Below, piece by piece: positions 54,836-64,000 of a stretch of DNA of 64,000 bases; the stretch's first letter is position 1; each line of letters opens with the position of its first letter. Under the pieces are notes generated by a model that was given only the letters and a program-made list of their open reading frames with translations, ran no database searches and was not told where the DNA came from. This stretch comes from Mesorhizobium sp. YIM 152430 (GTDB taxonomy: Bacteria; Pseudomonadota; Alphaproteobacteria; Rhizobiales; Rhizobiaceae): positions 39,291 to 103,290 of the forward strand of contig NZ_JARGES010000025.1 in assembly GCF_029210365.1 (NCBI RefSeq). The letters are read 5' to 3'. A program made the position numbers and the translations under genes.

Positions 54836-56149
54836 CTATTCGGCGCAGTCGTCGTTCATCTGCCAGGGCTGGTTGGCCGCAGCATAGTCGGCGGAAGCCT
54901 TCTCGACCATCGGGTCGATGACCGCGCGGTCGGCGGTCAAGAGGTCGGAGACCTTGACGAACTTTTCGCCGTCCCACTCGATCATCCAGGCGCTGGCGTG
55001 GCCGGTATGGTTCGAGCAGCTCATCGCGAAGGGCGCCATCATCTCCTCGGCACCGAGTTCGGCAAGGCGCGCCTCGTCGATGTTGACGCTCTCAAGCCCC
55101 TTGCGGAGCTGTTCCTGCGTGATCATCGGCGTGCCCGCCTCTTCCTGCGCGGCCTCCACGGCTTCTGCCAGGATCACCGACATCAGGATGCCGCGCTGAT
55201 AGGCGGTGGTGTCGAACTCGCCGGCGCCCTGGTTGAGCTGCGACTTGCCGGCATCGATGACGTGGGTCTTGACGTCCTGCATCAGCTTGGATTCGGAATC
55301 GACAAAGTTCCAGGAGATCGCCCGATAGCCCTTGGCGCCTTCACCGACGAGCTTGAGATCGGGCTCATGCGCACCCCACCACACGCTGACGAACTGCTCC
55401 ATCGGGTAGCGCGTCTTGACCGCCTCGGTGATGGCGCCCGCATTCATCGCGCCCCATCCCCACATGATGACGAAGTCCGGGCGTTCACGCCGGATCTGCA
55501 ACCACTGGGCCGACTGGTTCTGCATTTCCGTCAGGCCGACGGGAATAGGCAGGAACTGGAAGCCATGCGTTTCGGCCAGGGTCTCAAAAAGCGGCAGCGG
55601 CTCCTTGCCATAGGGGTGGTCGAGGTGGAGGAAGGCGATCTTCTTGCCGTTGAGGCTGTCGAGATTGCCGTCCGAAATGCCCTGCATGATCATCGATGCG
55701 CCGTCCCAGTAGGAGGTCGGCGGGTTGAAGGCCCATTTGAACGTCCTGCCGTCCTGCATGGCTGAGAAGCCGTAGCCCGGCGCGAACATCGGAATCTCGT
55801 CGACATTGGTGCGCGGAAGAACCTGCAACGTGATGCCGGTCGACCAGGGTTGCGTGACGAGCGCGCCTTCCGACTTCAGCTTCTCATAGCACTCGACGCC
55901 CTTTTCGGTGTTGTAGCCGGTTTCGCATTCCTCGAAGACGATCCTGACGCCACCGATGCCGCCGTCGCGCTCGTTGAGCATGGTCATGTAGTCGAGCTGG
56001 CCGTTCATGTGCGGCGTGCCGGTCGCCGCGAACGGGCCGGTGCGGTAGGACATGTTTGGCAGCTTCAGCACTTCCTGCGCGAGGGCCGGCGCGGCGATGC
56101 CCGCCGAAAGGATGCCCGCCGCAAGAGCCGTGGTATAATTCAGTTTCAT
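54836..56149 (-). CDS. Branched-chain-type ABC transporter substrate-binding protein
   Basis: A 437-residue periplasmic protein of the leucine-binding family: signal peptide (MKLNYTTALAAGILSAGIAA, cleavage near ALAQ at 25) and the type I fold (LPNMSYRTGPFAATGTPHMN, ERDGGIGGVRIVFEECETGY). It is longer than amino-acid binding LivK (about 370) and resembles binding proteins for aromatic or other carboxylic acids. ATG 56147-56149 has GGAGGAG six bases upstream, one of the strongest ribosome-binding sites in the operon. A hairpin with a U-run follows. Confidence 0.92.
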   Translation of the reverse strand: MKLNYTTALAAGILSAGIAAPALAQEVLKLPNMSYRTGPFAATGTPHMNGQLDYMTMLNERDGGIGGVRIVFEECETGYNTEKGVECYEKLKSEGALVTQPWSTGITLQVLPRTNVDEIPMFAPGYGFSAMQDGRTFKWAFNPPTSYWDGASMIMQGISDGNLDSLNGKKIAFLHLDHPYGKEPLPLFETLAETHGFQFLPIPVGLTEMQNQSAQWLQIRRERPDFVIMWGWGAMNAGAITEAVKTRYPMEQFVSVWWGAHEPDLKLVGEGAKGYRAISWNFVDSESKLMQDVKTHVIDAGKSQLNQGAGEFDTTAYQRGILMSVILAEAVEAAQEEAGTPMITQEQLRKGLESVNIDEARLAELGAEEMMAPFAMSCSNHTGHASAWMIEWDGEKFVKVSDLLTADRAVIDPMVEKASADYAAANQPWQMNDDCAE

Positions 56150-56213
56150 CAGTCGCTCCTCCACTTGCGCCCGTTTTCGGGCTTTGCCTCAATCAACCCG
56201 CACCGCTCACTCC

Positions 56214-57290
56214 TCAGTGCGGGAATGGCCAGATGATCAGCTTCTCGCGGATGACGGCCCAGAACCGCGCGAGCCCGTGCGGCTCGACGATCAGGAAGCC
56301 GATGATCAGCGCGCCGATGATCATGGTGTTCAGATGCTCGACCATGGCCGAGGAAATCGGCAGGCCGAACAGGGCCGGCACCGTGCCGATGATGACCGGC
56401 AGCGCCACGATCAGAAGCGCGCCGAGATAATTGCCAAGGATCGAGCCCAACCCGCCGATGATGGCGATGAAGAGCACCCGGAAGGACAACTGGATGTCGA
56501 AAAGATCAGCCTCGGCCGCGCCACGCCACAGGAAGACGAAGAGCGCGCCGGCGATGCCGACGATGTAGGACGAGACGAAAAAGGCCGAGAGCTTCGCCTT
56601 CATCAGATTGATGCCGACGAGTTCGGCCGCGATGTCCATGTCGCGCACGGCCTTCCAGGTGCGCCCGATGCGTCCGCGCGTGATGTTGATCGCCAGGAAA
56701 GTGACGATGCAGACCACCGACAGGACGACGAAATATTGGCTCATCGCCGAGGCCCGCGCGCCCGTCACGGTGACGCCGAACATCTGCGTGTTCGGCACTT
56801 GGATCGCGCCAGAAGCATTGTAATTGTAAAGCCATGCCCATTTCTGGAACAGCCAGACGAGGAAGAACTGCGCGGCGAGTGTCGCGATGGCCAGGTAAAA
56901 GCCCTTGATCCTCAGCGACGGCAGGCCGAAGGCGACGCCGACGGCAGCCGAGAAAAAGCCGGACAGGGCGATCGCGACGATGATGTTCAGTTCGGGAAAG
57001 ATCGTCACCAGCTTGTAGCAGGCATAGGCGCCGACGCCCATGAAGGCGCCCGTGCCGAGCGAAAGCTGCCCGGCATAGCCTGTCAGGATGTTCAGCCCGA
57101 GTGCGGCAAGCGCATAGATCAGCACCGGGATCAAGAGCGCGCGGAACATGAAGTCGCTTGCCGTCAGCGGGAAGACGACGAAGGCGACGACGAGGATCAG
57201 CGCGAGAAGGAGCGCGTCCTGCTTGACGGGAAAGAGCGCATAATCCGCCTGATAGCTGGTCTTGTACTGGCCGGCGACGCGATAGAACAT
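56214..57290 (-). CDS. Branched-chain-type ABC transporter permease LivM
   Basis: A 358-residue permease with nine to ten membrane helices; the motifs IYALAALGLNILTGYAGQLS and GAFMGVGAYACYKL (the GQxSxGxxxFxGxGAY region) are diagnostic of LivM. It is encoded directly after livH with a three-base gap and before the substrate-binding gene, the normal order for these operons. Confidence 0.95.
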   Translation of the reverse strand: MFYRVAGQYKTSYQADYALFPVKQDALLLALILVVAFVVFPLTASDFMFRALLIPVLIYALAALGLNILTGYAGQLSLGTGAFMGVGAYACYKLVTIFPELNIIVAIALSGFFSAAVGVAFGLPSLRIKGFYLAIATLAAQFFLVWLFQKWAWLYNYNASGAIQVPNTQMFGVTVTGARASAMSQYFVVLSVVCIVTFLAINITRGRIGRTWKAVRDMDIAAELVGINLMKAKLSAFFVSSYIVGIAGALFVFLWRGAAEADLFDIQLSFRVLFIAIIGGLGSILGNYLGALLIVALPVIIGTVPALFGLPISSAMVEHLNTMIIGALIIGFLIVEPHGLARFWAVIREKLIIWPFPH

Positions 57291-57293
57291 GGA

Positions 57294-58253
57294 TTACACC
57301 CGCTCGATGATTTTTTCGCCGAAGAGGCCCTGCGGGCGCACCAGAAGCACGAGCAGCGCCAGCATGTAGGCGAACCAGGCTTCCGTGTTTCCGCCGAGGA
57401 GCGGCTGGCCCCAATAGATTTCGAAGACCTTTTCGAGAATGCCGATGGCGAGACCGCCGACAATCGCGCCCGTCACGCTTTCAAGCCCGCCAAGCATCAG
57501 GACCGGGAGCGCCTTCAGCGCGATGACCTCGAGCGCGAAGGAGACGCCGGCGCGCGCGCCCCAGACGATGCCGGTGGCCAGCGCGATGATGCCCGCGATG
57601 AACCAGACCAGGACCCAGATGGTCGACAGCGAAATGCCGACCGAAAGCGCCGCCTGATGATCGTCGCCGAGCGCGCGTATGGCGCGGCCCATCTTGGATT
57701 TGTTGAGGAAGACGAGGAGCGCGACGACGAGAATGACCGCGCCGACGACGGCCGTCACGTCCTTCTGCTCGATGGAGACGAAGCCGCCGAAGGGCTCCAT
57801 GATCCAGCTTCCGGTCGGGATGCCGAGTTCGGAGGTGATCATCACCTTGTTCTCGCCGCCGAAGATCGTCTCGCCGAGCCCGATCAGGAAGAGCGTCACG
57901 CCGATCGTCGCCATGAAGAGGATGATGTCGGGCTGGTTGACGAGTGGGCGCAAGACAACGCGCTCAATGGCGACGGCGAGGAAGAACATGACGACCAGCG
58001 TCAGCGGGACGGCAAGCAGCGCCGGCACGCCGCGCTCATGCAGGCCGACCAGCGTCAGCGCCGCGAAGACGACCATGATCCCTTGCGCGAAGTTGAAGAT
58101 GCGCGAGGACTTGTAGATCAAGACGAAGCCGAGCGCGATGAGCGCATAGAGCACACCGGAGACGAGCCCCTCCCAGACGACCTGGAGGAAGAAGTCGGGC
58201 GCGGCGAACATGTCGGCGAAGGGCGCCACGAAGATCGAATGCAAGCTTTCCAT
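57294..58253 (-). CDS. Branched-chain-type ABC transporter permease LivH
   Basis: A 319-residue permease with eight or nine membrane helices; GLVSGVLYALIALGFVLIYKSSRIFNFAQG is split as the LivH N-terminal hallmark (GLxxGxxYALxALG and INFAQG-like NFAQGIM), and later GIVWGARAGVSF and IVGGLAIGILE fit as well. ATG 58251-58253; 20 bases after livG. Confidence 0.95.
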   Translation of the reverse strand: MESLHSIFVAPFADMFAAPDFFLQVVWEGLVSGVLYALIALGFVLIYKSSRIFNFAQGIMVVFAALTLVGLHERGVPALLAVPLTLVVMFFLAVAIERVVLRPLVNQPDIILFMATIGVTLFLIGLGETIFGGENKVMITSELGIPTGSWIMEPFGGFVSIEQKDVTAVVGAVILVVALLVFLNKSKMGRAIRALGDDHQAALSVGISLSTIWVLVWFIAGIIALATGIVWGARAGVSFALEVIALKALPVLMLGGLESVTGAIVGGLAIGILEKVFEIYWGQPLLGGNTEAWFAYMLALLVLLVRPQGLFGEKIIERV

Positions 58254-58273
58254 TCAAAAGTCCTTCCGGTCGC

Positions 58274-59101
58274 TCAATGTGGTACGCCGAGATAGGCGTC
58301 GATGACGGCCTGGTTGTTCTTGACCTCGTCGGGCGCCCCGTCGGCGATTTTCTTGCCGTAGTCGAGCACCACGACGCGGTCGGACAGGTCCATGACGACG
58401 CCCATGTCGTGCTCGATCAGCGCGATCGTCGTCCCGCGCTGCTGGTTCACATCGAGGATGAAGCGGCTCATGTCCTCCTTCTCCTCCAGATTCATGCCGG
58501 CCATCGGCTCGTCGAGAAGGAGAAGGGACGGTTCCATCGCCAGCGCGCGGCCGAGTTCGACGCGCTTTTGCAAACCGTAGGGCAGCTTGCCGACCGGCGT
58601 GCGGCGGATGTGCTCGATCTCGAGGAAGTCGATGATTTCCTCGACCTTCTCGCGATGCTCGATTTCCTCGGCCAGCGCCGGCCCGTGCCAGAGCATCTGC
58701 CAGCCGATCGAGCGCTTCATCAGGACGGAGCGCCCGGCCATGATGTTGTCGAGCGTCGACATGCCCTTGAAGAGCGCGACGTTCTGGAAGGTGCGGGCGA
58801 TGCCCTGGCGGACCGCGTGATGCGGCTTCATTGCGCGCCGCTCCTGGCCGCGGAAGGTAATGGTGCCGACCTGCGGCGTGTAGAAGCCGTTGATGACGTT
58901 GAGCATCGACGTCTTGCCGGCGCCGTTCGGACCGATGATCGCCCGGATCTCGCCCTTGCGGACATCGAAGGAGATGTCGGTGATGGCCTTGACGCCGCCG
59001 AAGGCGAGCGAGACGTTCTTCACCTCCATCAGCAGATCGCCCTTGGCGATGTCGTCCCCTGGAGGCGCGACGATGACGTGATGGTCGGGGTGGGCGTTCA
59101 T
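58274..59101 (-). CDS. Branched-chain-type ABC transporter ATPase LivG
   Basis: A 275-residue ATPase with Walker A GPNGAGKTSMLNVINGFY, the LivG-type insert around GIARTFQNVALFKGMSTLDN, signature LPYGLQKRVELGRAL (the Leu-Pro-Tyr-Gly-x-Gln variant) and Walker B LLLLDEPMAGMN. ATG 59099-59101 overlaps the acyl-CoA ligase stop by four bases. The N-terminal 25 residues before the domain are unusually polar (MNAHPDHHVIVAPPGDD). Confidence 0.95.
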   Translation of the reverse strand: MNAHPDHHVIVAPPGDDIAKGDLLMEVKNVSLAFGGVKAITDISFDVRKGEIRAIIGPNGAGKTSMLNVINGFYTPQVGTITFRGQERRAMKPHHAVRQGIARTFQNVALFKGMSTLDNIMAGRSVLMKRSIGWQMLWHGPALAEEIEHREKVEEIIDFLEIEHIRRTPVGKLPYGLQKRVELGRALAMEPSLLLLDEPMAGMNLEEKEDMSRFILDVNQQRGTTIALIEHDMGVVMDLSDRVVVLDYGKKIADGAPDEVKNNQAVIDAYLGVPH

Positions 59102-61071
59102 TCGGCGGCCTCCCGCACCGGCTGCGCGGCGCCGAAGACGGGCGCGTCGACGATCTTCACGTTCGCGCTGATCTTGCCCTTGCGGCCGTCCTCATAGGTG
59201 ACTTCCGTCTCCACGAAGCGCACGGTCGAACCGTCGTAGAGCGCTTCGATCAGCGGCGCGTAGCGCTCGGCGACGAAGGCGCGACGCACTTTTTGCGTGC
59301 GCGTCAGTTCACCGTCGTCGGCGTCGAGTTCCTTGTGCAGGATCAGGAACCGGCGGATTTGCGCCGCGGCCATCATCGGCTCGCCCGAAAGCCGCCGATT
59401 GGTCTCCTCGACATTCTGCGCGATCATCTCGTAGACGAGCGGGTGCCCGGCGAGTTCCTGATAGGACGCGTAGGCAATGTTGTTGCGCTCGGCCCAGTTG
59501 CCCACCGCCTGAAGGTCGATGTTGACGAAGGCCGTGGCGAATTCCCGTCCGTCGCCGTAAGCCACCGCTTCCTTGATGTTGGGGAAGAACTTCAACATGT
59601 TCTCGAGATATTTCGGCGCAAAGAGCGCGCCGTTCGCTAGTTTGCCGACATCCTTCGCCCGGTCGATGATCTTCAACTGGCCGTCAGTGTCGAAGAAGCC
59701 GGCATCGCCGGTCTTCACATAGCCATCCGGCGTCATCGTCTCGGCCGTCTTCTCATCGTCGAGATAGTAGCCGGAGAACATGCCGGGCGAGCGGAACTGC
59801 ACCTCGCCATCGTCGGAAATGCGGATGTCGACATTGGGCGCGGGCGGGCCGACCGTGTCGGAACGCACTTCGCCGTCCTTCTGGCAGGTCACGTAGAGGA
59901 AGGCTTCGGTCTGGCCGTAAAGCTGCTTCAGGTTGACGCCCAGCGCGCGGAAGAAAGAGAACAGATCGGAGCCAATCGCTTCGCCGGCCGTATAGGCGAC
60001 GCGGATGTTGGACAGGCCGAGCACGTTCTTGAGCGGTCCGTAGACCAGGATTTCGCCCATCGCATAGGCGGCGCGCGCGGATGCGGGAACCTCGCGCCCT
60101 TCGAGGATCGCCTCGCCATATTTGCGCGCGACCTCGATATAATGGCGGTAGATGCGCTGCTTGAGCTTGCCGGCATCCTCCATGCGAATGGTGATCGAGG
60201 TCAAAAGACCCTCGAAGACGCGCGGCGGCGCGAAATAGAAGGTCGGCGCCAGTTCACGCAGATCCTGCGCGACGGTCTGGCTGCTTTCCGGGCACGCCAT
60301 GCAGAAGCCCGCGACATAGCCTTGCGCATAGTTCAGATAGTGATCGCCAACCCAGGCGAGCGGCAGATAGGCAAGGACGCTGTCCCTTTCGGTCAACCGG
60401 TCGAAGGCAACGGTATCCTGCGCGGCCTTGACCGCATTCTTTGCCTTCAGCATCACACCCTTGGAGCGTCCGGTCGTGCCGGACGTGTAGAGCATGATGG
60501 AGACGTCCTCGCCCGAGGCGTTGCGGATCGCTTCTTCCCAGCGAACCGCAAGTTGGTGGTCGTCCGCCTGTGCGCGGCGTCCCATTTCCTGCACGTCTTC
60601 GAAATCGTGCAAGGCGCGCTTGTCGTAGTCGATAAGGCCGCGCGGCTCGTCATAGATGATTGCCTGGAGCGACGTCAGACGGTCCGCGAAGCTGTTGAGC
60701 TTGTCGACCTGCTCCTGGTCCTGCACGATCGCGAAGCGCACGTCGGCATGGGACAGCACATAGGAAAGTTCGTCTGCGACCGCGTCGGCATAGACCGGAA
60801 CCGGTACGCCGCCCAGCGACTGCACGGCGCAGACCGCCCAGTAGAGCTTCGGCCGGTTCGCGCCGATGATGGCCACGCGGTCGCCATGCTGGACACCGAG
60901 CGTGGCAAGGCCAGTCGCGAAATCGCGGATCTCGTCGCGCTGCTGGCTCCATGTCCAGCTTTGCCAGATGCCACGATCCTTGTGACGCATCGCCGGACGC
61001 GCCCCGAACATCTTCGCATTGCGCAGAAGATATTTCGGAAACGTATCGGGCAAGGTTTGACCCTCAGCCAA
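59098..61071 (-). CDS. AMP-dependent acyl-CoA ligase (FadD/long-chain type)
   Basis: A 657-residue adenylate-forming ligase. The P-loop SIMLYTSGTTGRSKGVMLKA is intact, as are LKQLYGQTEAFLYVT (A5), DGYVKTGDAGFFD (A7) and LKIIDRAKDVGKLANGALF (A8/hinge). The group resembles long-chain or aryl acid CoA ligases that open ABC-type importer operons, so the imported carboxylic acid is probably converted at once to its CoA thioester. The start is a TTG (61069-61071), strongly supported by GAGGAGG seven bases upstream. First gene of the seven-gene operon. Confidence 0.92.
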   Translation of the reverse strand: MAEGQTLPDTFPKYLLRNAKMFGARPAMRHKDRGIWQSWTWSQQRDEIRDFATGLATLGVQHGDRVAIIGANRPKLYWAVCAVQSLGGVPVPVYADAVADELSYVLSHADVRFAIVQDQEQVDKLNSFADRLTSLQAIIYDEPRGLIDYDKRALHDFEDVQEMGRRAQADDHQLAVRWEEAIRNASGEDVSIMLYTSGTTGRSKGVMLKAKNAVKAAQDTVAFDRLTERDSVLAYLPLAWVGDHYLNYAQGYVAGFCMACPESSQTVAQDLRELAPTFYFAPPRVFEGLLTSITIRMEDAGKLKQRIYRHYIEVARKYGEAILEGREVPASARAAYAMGEILVYGPLKNVLGLSNIRVAYTAGEAIGSDLFSFFRALGVNLKQLYGQTEAFLYVTCQKDGEVRSDTVGPPAPNVDIRISDDGEVQFRSPGMFSGYYLDDEKTAETMTPDGYVKTGDAGFFDTDGQLKIIDRAKDVGKLANGALFAPKYLENMLKFFPNIKEAVAYGDGREFATAFVNIDLQAVGNWAERNNIAYASYQELAGHPLVYEMIAQNVEETNRRLSGEPMMAAAQIRRFLILHKELDADDGELTRTQKVRRAFVAERYAPLIEALYDGSTVRFVETEVTYEDGRKGKISANVKIVDAPVFGAAQPVREAAE

Positions 61072-61247
61072 TTTCGTTCCTCCTCGGGCGACGTTGCGCC
61101 CGTTCCTCCCGGAGGTTCACCCCCCTCTTGTTGACGAGGAAAGTTTCACGAATCGGCGACGCGTTCAACTTGGGCCTTGACAGACAGGGCGCCTGATAGT
61201 CTCTTTGATCGGCAGCGCGTCTGCCTCTCCCCCACGTTCCGTATCTC

Positions 61248-61922
61248 TCACGCTCCGTAATTTGCGAGACGCTCCACCGACAGCGGCCGGATGATCCCCG
61301 GCTCGAGCGCAATCAGCCCTTCATCGGCCAACTCCTTGAGGCAGCGATTGGCGACCTGGCGCGAGATGCCGGCGAGATGGCCGACCTCTTCCTGCGTGAT
61401 CTCGATGACGCCGCGCACCTGCGGGCTCAATACCGGATTGCAGATCCACGACAGATTGCGCGCCACGCGCGCCTTGGCGTCGAACGAACGGTCATGTTCG
61501 GTGATGGCGATGAACTGCCCGAGTCGTTCGTTGAGTTGACGCACGAGGAAGCGGTTGAAGCCGACGCTGTTCTTGCACAGCCAGACGAAGGTCGCGCGGT
61601 TCATCAGGAGAAGGCGCGTGTCGCGCAGGGCGACCAGATCGTATTTGCGCTCTTCATTCTTGAGCATGGAGCCTTCGCCGAACCAGCCCCCCGCCCCTAT
61701 CCCCGCAAAGGTGATCGCCTTGCCGGTCAACGCCACGGCACTCATCTTGACGAGGCCCGTCACGACGCCGGTCCATGCATCGAGCCTGTCGCCGCGATGG
61801 CAAATGTAGCTGTTCTTGGAATAGACGCGTTCCGAGATGCCCTTGGCCGCGTGTTCGATCACGTCGTCGGGCAATTCCTCCGCCCAGATCGCGGATCGCA
61901 CGATGTCGATTTTGCTGGTCAT
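61248..61922 (-). CDS. Crp/Fnr-family transcriptional regulator
   Basis: A 224-residue protein: N-terminal cyclic-nucleotide-binding-like beta-roll (residues about 20-120, YSKNSYICHRGDRLDAWTGVVTGLVKM) and a C-terminal winged helix-turn-helix (about 155-220, TQEEVGHLAGISRQVANRCLKEL). The N-terminal cysteine cluster of Fnr is lacking, so oxygen sensing by an iron-sulfur cluster is not expected. It is encoded 176 bases upstream of the acyl-CoA ligase operon on the same strand and may regulate it. The 176-base gap contains the operon's ribosome-binding site and no recognised operator. Confidence 0.92.
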   Translation of the reverse strand: MTSKIDIVRSAIWAEELPDDVIEHAAKGISERVYSKNSYICHRGDRLDAWTGVVTGLVKMSAVALTGKAITFAGIGAGGWFGEGSMLKNEERKYDLVALRDTRLLLMNRATFVWLCKNSVGFNRFLVRQLNERLGQFIAITEHDRSFDAKARVARNLSWICNPVLSPQVRGVIEITQEEVGHLAGISRQVANRCLKELADEGLIALEPGIIRPLSVERLANYGA

Positions 61923-61993
61923 CCGATACCTGAGTTTGGATCCGGCTCAGAGCTTCGTGCATGGACCGGCAATGTCAAGCTGGCAACGACATG

Positions 61994-62008
61994 TTGCGGC
62001 TGCCGCAA
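61994..62008. repeat. 15-base palindrome TTGCGGC-T-GCCGCAA after recQ
   Basis: A perfect seven-base inverted repeat with one central base, 13 bases beyond the recQ stop codon on the minus strand. Without a U-run and with a very short loop it is at best a weak terminator; it may be a protein site ahead of the Crp/Fnr gene, whose start lies 72 bases away. Confidence 0.35.
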
Positions 62009-62021
62009 TTTCGTCGGCGCG

Positions 62022-63830
<1,809 letters not shown>

Positions 63831-63979
63831 CAGCTAGAGAATCACAAGGATGTTTCTCATAGCAGCTTTGCCGCGACAACGAGCGCCCGCCATTCCTTTT
63901 AATGCAATGCCCCTAGGCCGCAAGCTCATAAATTGTGTTGGCAACCGCTAGCGCGACTGATTCAAGGGGCTCCCTGACG

Positions 63980-64000
63980 ATGAGGCTCTTCGATGACGCG
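63980..64000 (+). CDS. Possible start of a plus-strand gene (cut by window edge)
   Basis: ATG at 63980 opens a frame MRLFDDA that runs off the window, with AGGGG about ten bases upstream. Only seven codons are visible, so neither the gene nor its product can be identified. The remaining 150 bases between recQ and this point hold nothing recognised beyond the putative divergent promoters. Confidence 0.25.

Noticed and set aside
56184..58295. A 703-codon plus-strand open frame rich in Asp, Glu, Arg and His
   Set aside because: It is the mirror of livM and livH; the composition is the shadow of hydrophobic membrane segments read in the opposite frame.
61072..61247. An Fnr/Crp-type operator (TTGAT-N4-ATCAA) before the ligase operon
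   Set aside because: TTGAC and TTGAT fragments occur but no symmetrical pair with correct spacing was found.

Overview
This window is GC-rich chromosomal DNA from an alphaproteobacterium, most likely of the order Hyphomicrobiales (Rhizobiales). The evidence is the split F-type ATP synthase F0 operon in the order atpI-atpB-atpE-b'-b, the PA0069-type radical SAM protein next to rnhB, a Ppx/GppA-RlmE pair, the katG/oxyR pair, guaA, rsmB and guaB within 10 kb, SleB-type cell wall hydrolase, and many LivFGHM, BMP and Pot-type ABC importers. The genus is not determined. No rRNA, tRNA, CRISPR array, insertion sequence, prophage or replication origin was seen. Coding density is very high and no gene-free stretch exceeds about 230 bases.

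Region by region: (1) 1-3.6 kb, minus strand: glyQ, a cysteine hydrolase, lemA and a truncated DUF2207 membrane protein. (2) 3.8-13.5 kb: a small Cys-rich secreted protein, a TPR-LysM protein, a polyprenyl diphosphate synthase, then a plus-strand run of housekeeping genes (DUF2007, methyltransferase, S49 protease, ispE, moaB, radical SAM protein, rnhB). (3) 13.6-16.4 kb: the F0 ATP synthase operon, ending at a clear intrinsic terminator. (4) 16.5-24.5 kb: cell wall hydrolase, der with a YfgM-like gene, NnrU, MFS, ArsC-like reductase, guaA, thioesterase. (5) 24.6-34.3 kb: GFA, cupin, TspO, rsmB, katG divergent from oxyR, MAPEG, guaB, a CAP lipoprotein and a metallo-hydrolase. (6) 34.4-38 kb: an MFS exporter, rlmE, ppx.

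(7) 38-41.75 kb is a compact ykoFEDC-type importer for thiamine or its hydroxymethylpyrimidine precursor under a canonical TPP riboswitch. (8) 41.8-48 kb holds a histidinol-dehydrogenase paralogue divergent from an XRE-cupin regulator and a complete polyamine-type ABC importer; together they look like a catabolic module whose substrate is unknown. (9) 48-52.6 kb is a BMP-family (nucleoside-type) ABC importer with four tightly overlapping genes. (10) 52.7-61.1 kb is a seven-gene operon combining a long acyl-CoA ligase, a full branched-chain-type ABC importer and a PaaK-like protein whose ATP-binding P-loop is degenerate; a Crp/Fnr-type regulator lies just upstream. (11) recQ closes the window.

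Most of the window is ordinary core genome. The points most worth a second look are the HisD-paralogue/ABC module with its cluster of palindromes, the PaaK-like protein lacking the P-loop, the hairpin-plus-U-run structures placed directly after two different substrate-binding-protein genes, and the riboswitch-controlled ykoFEDC operon.
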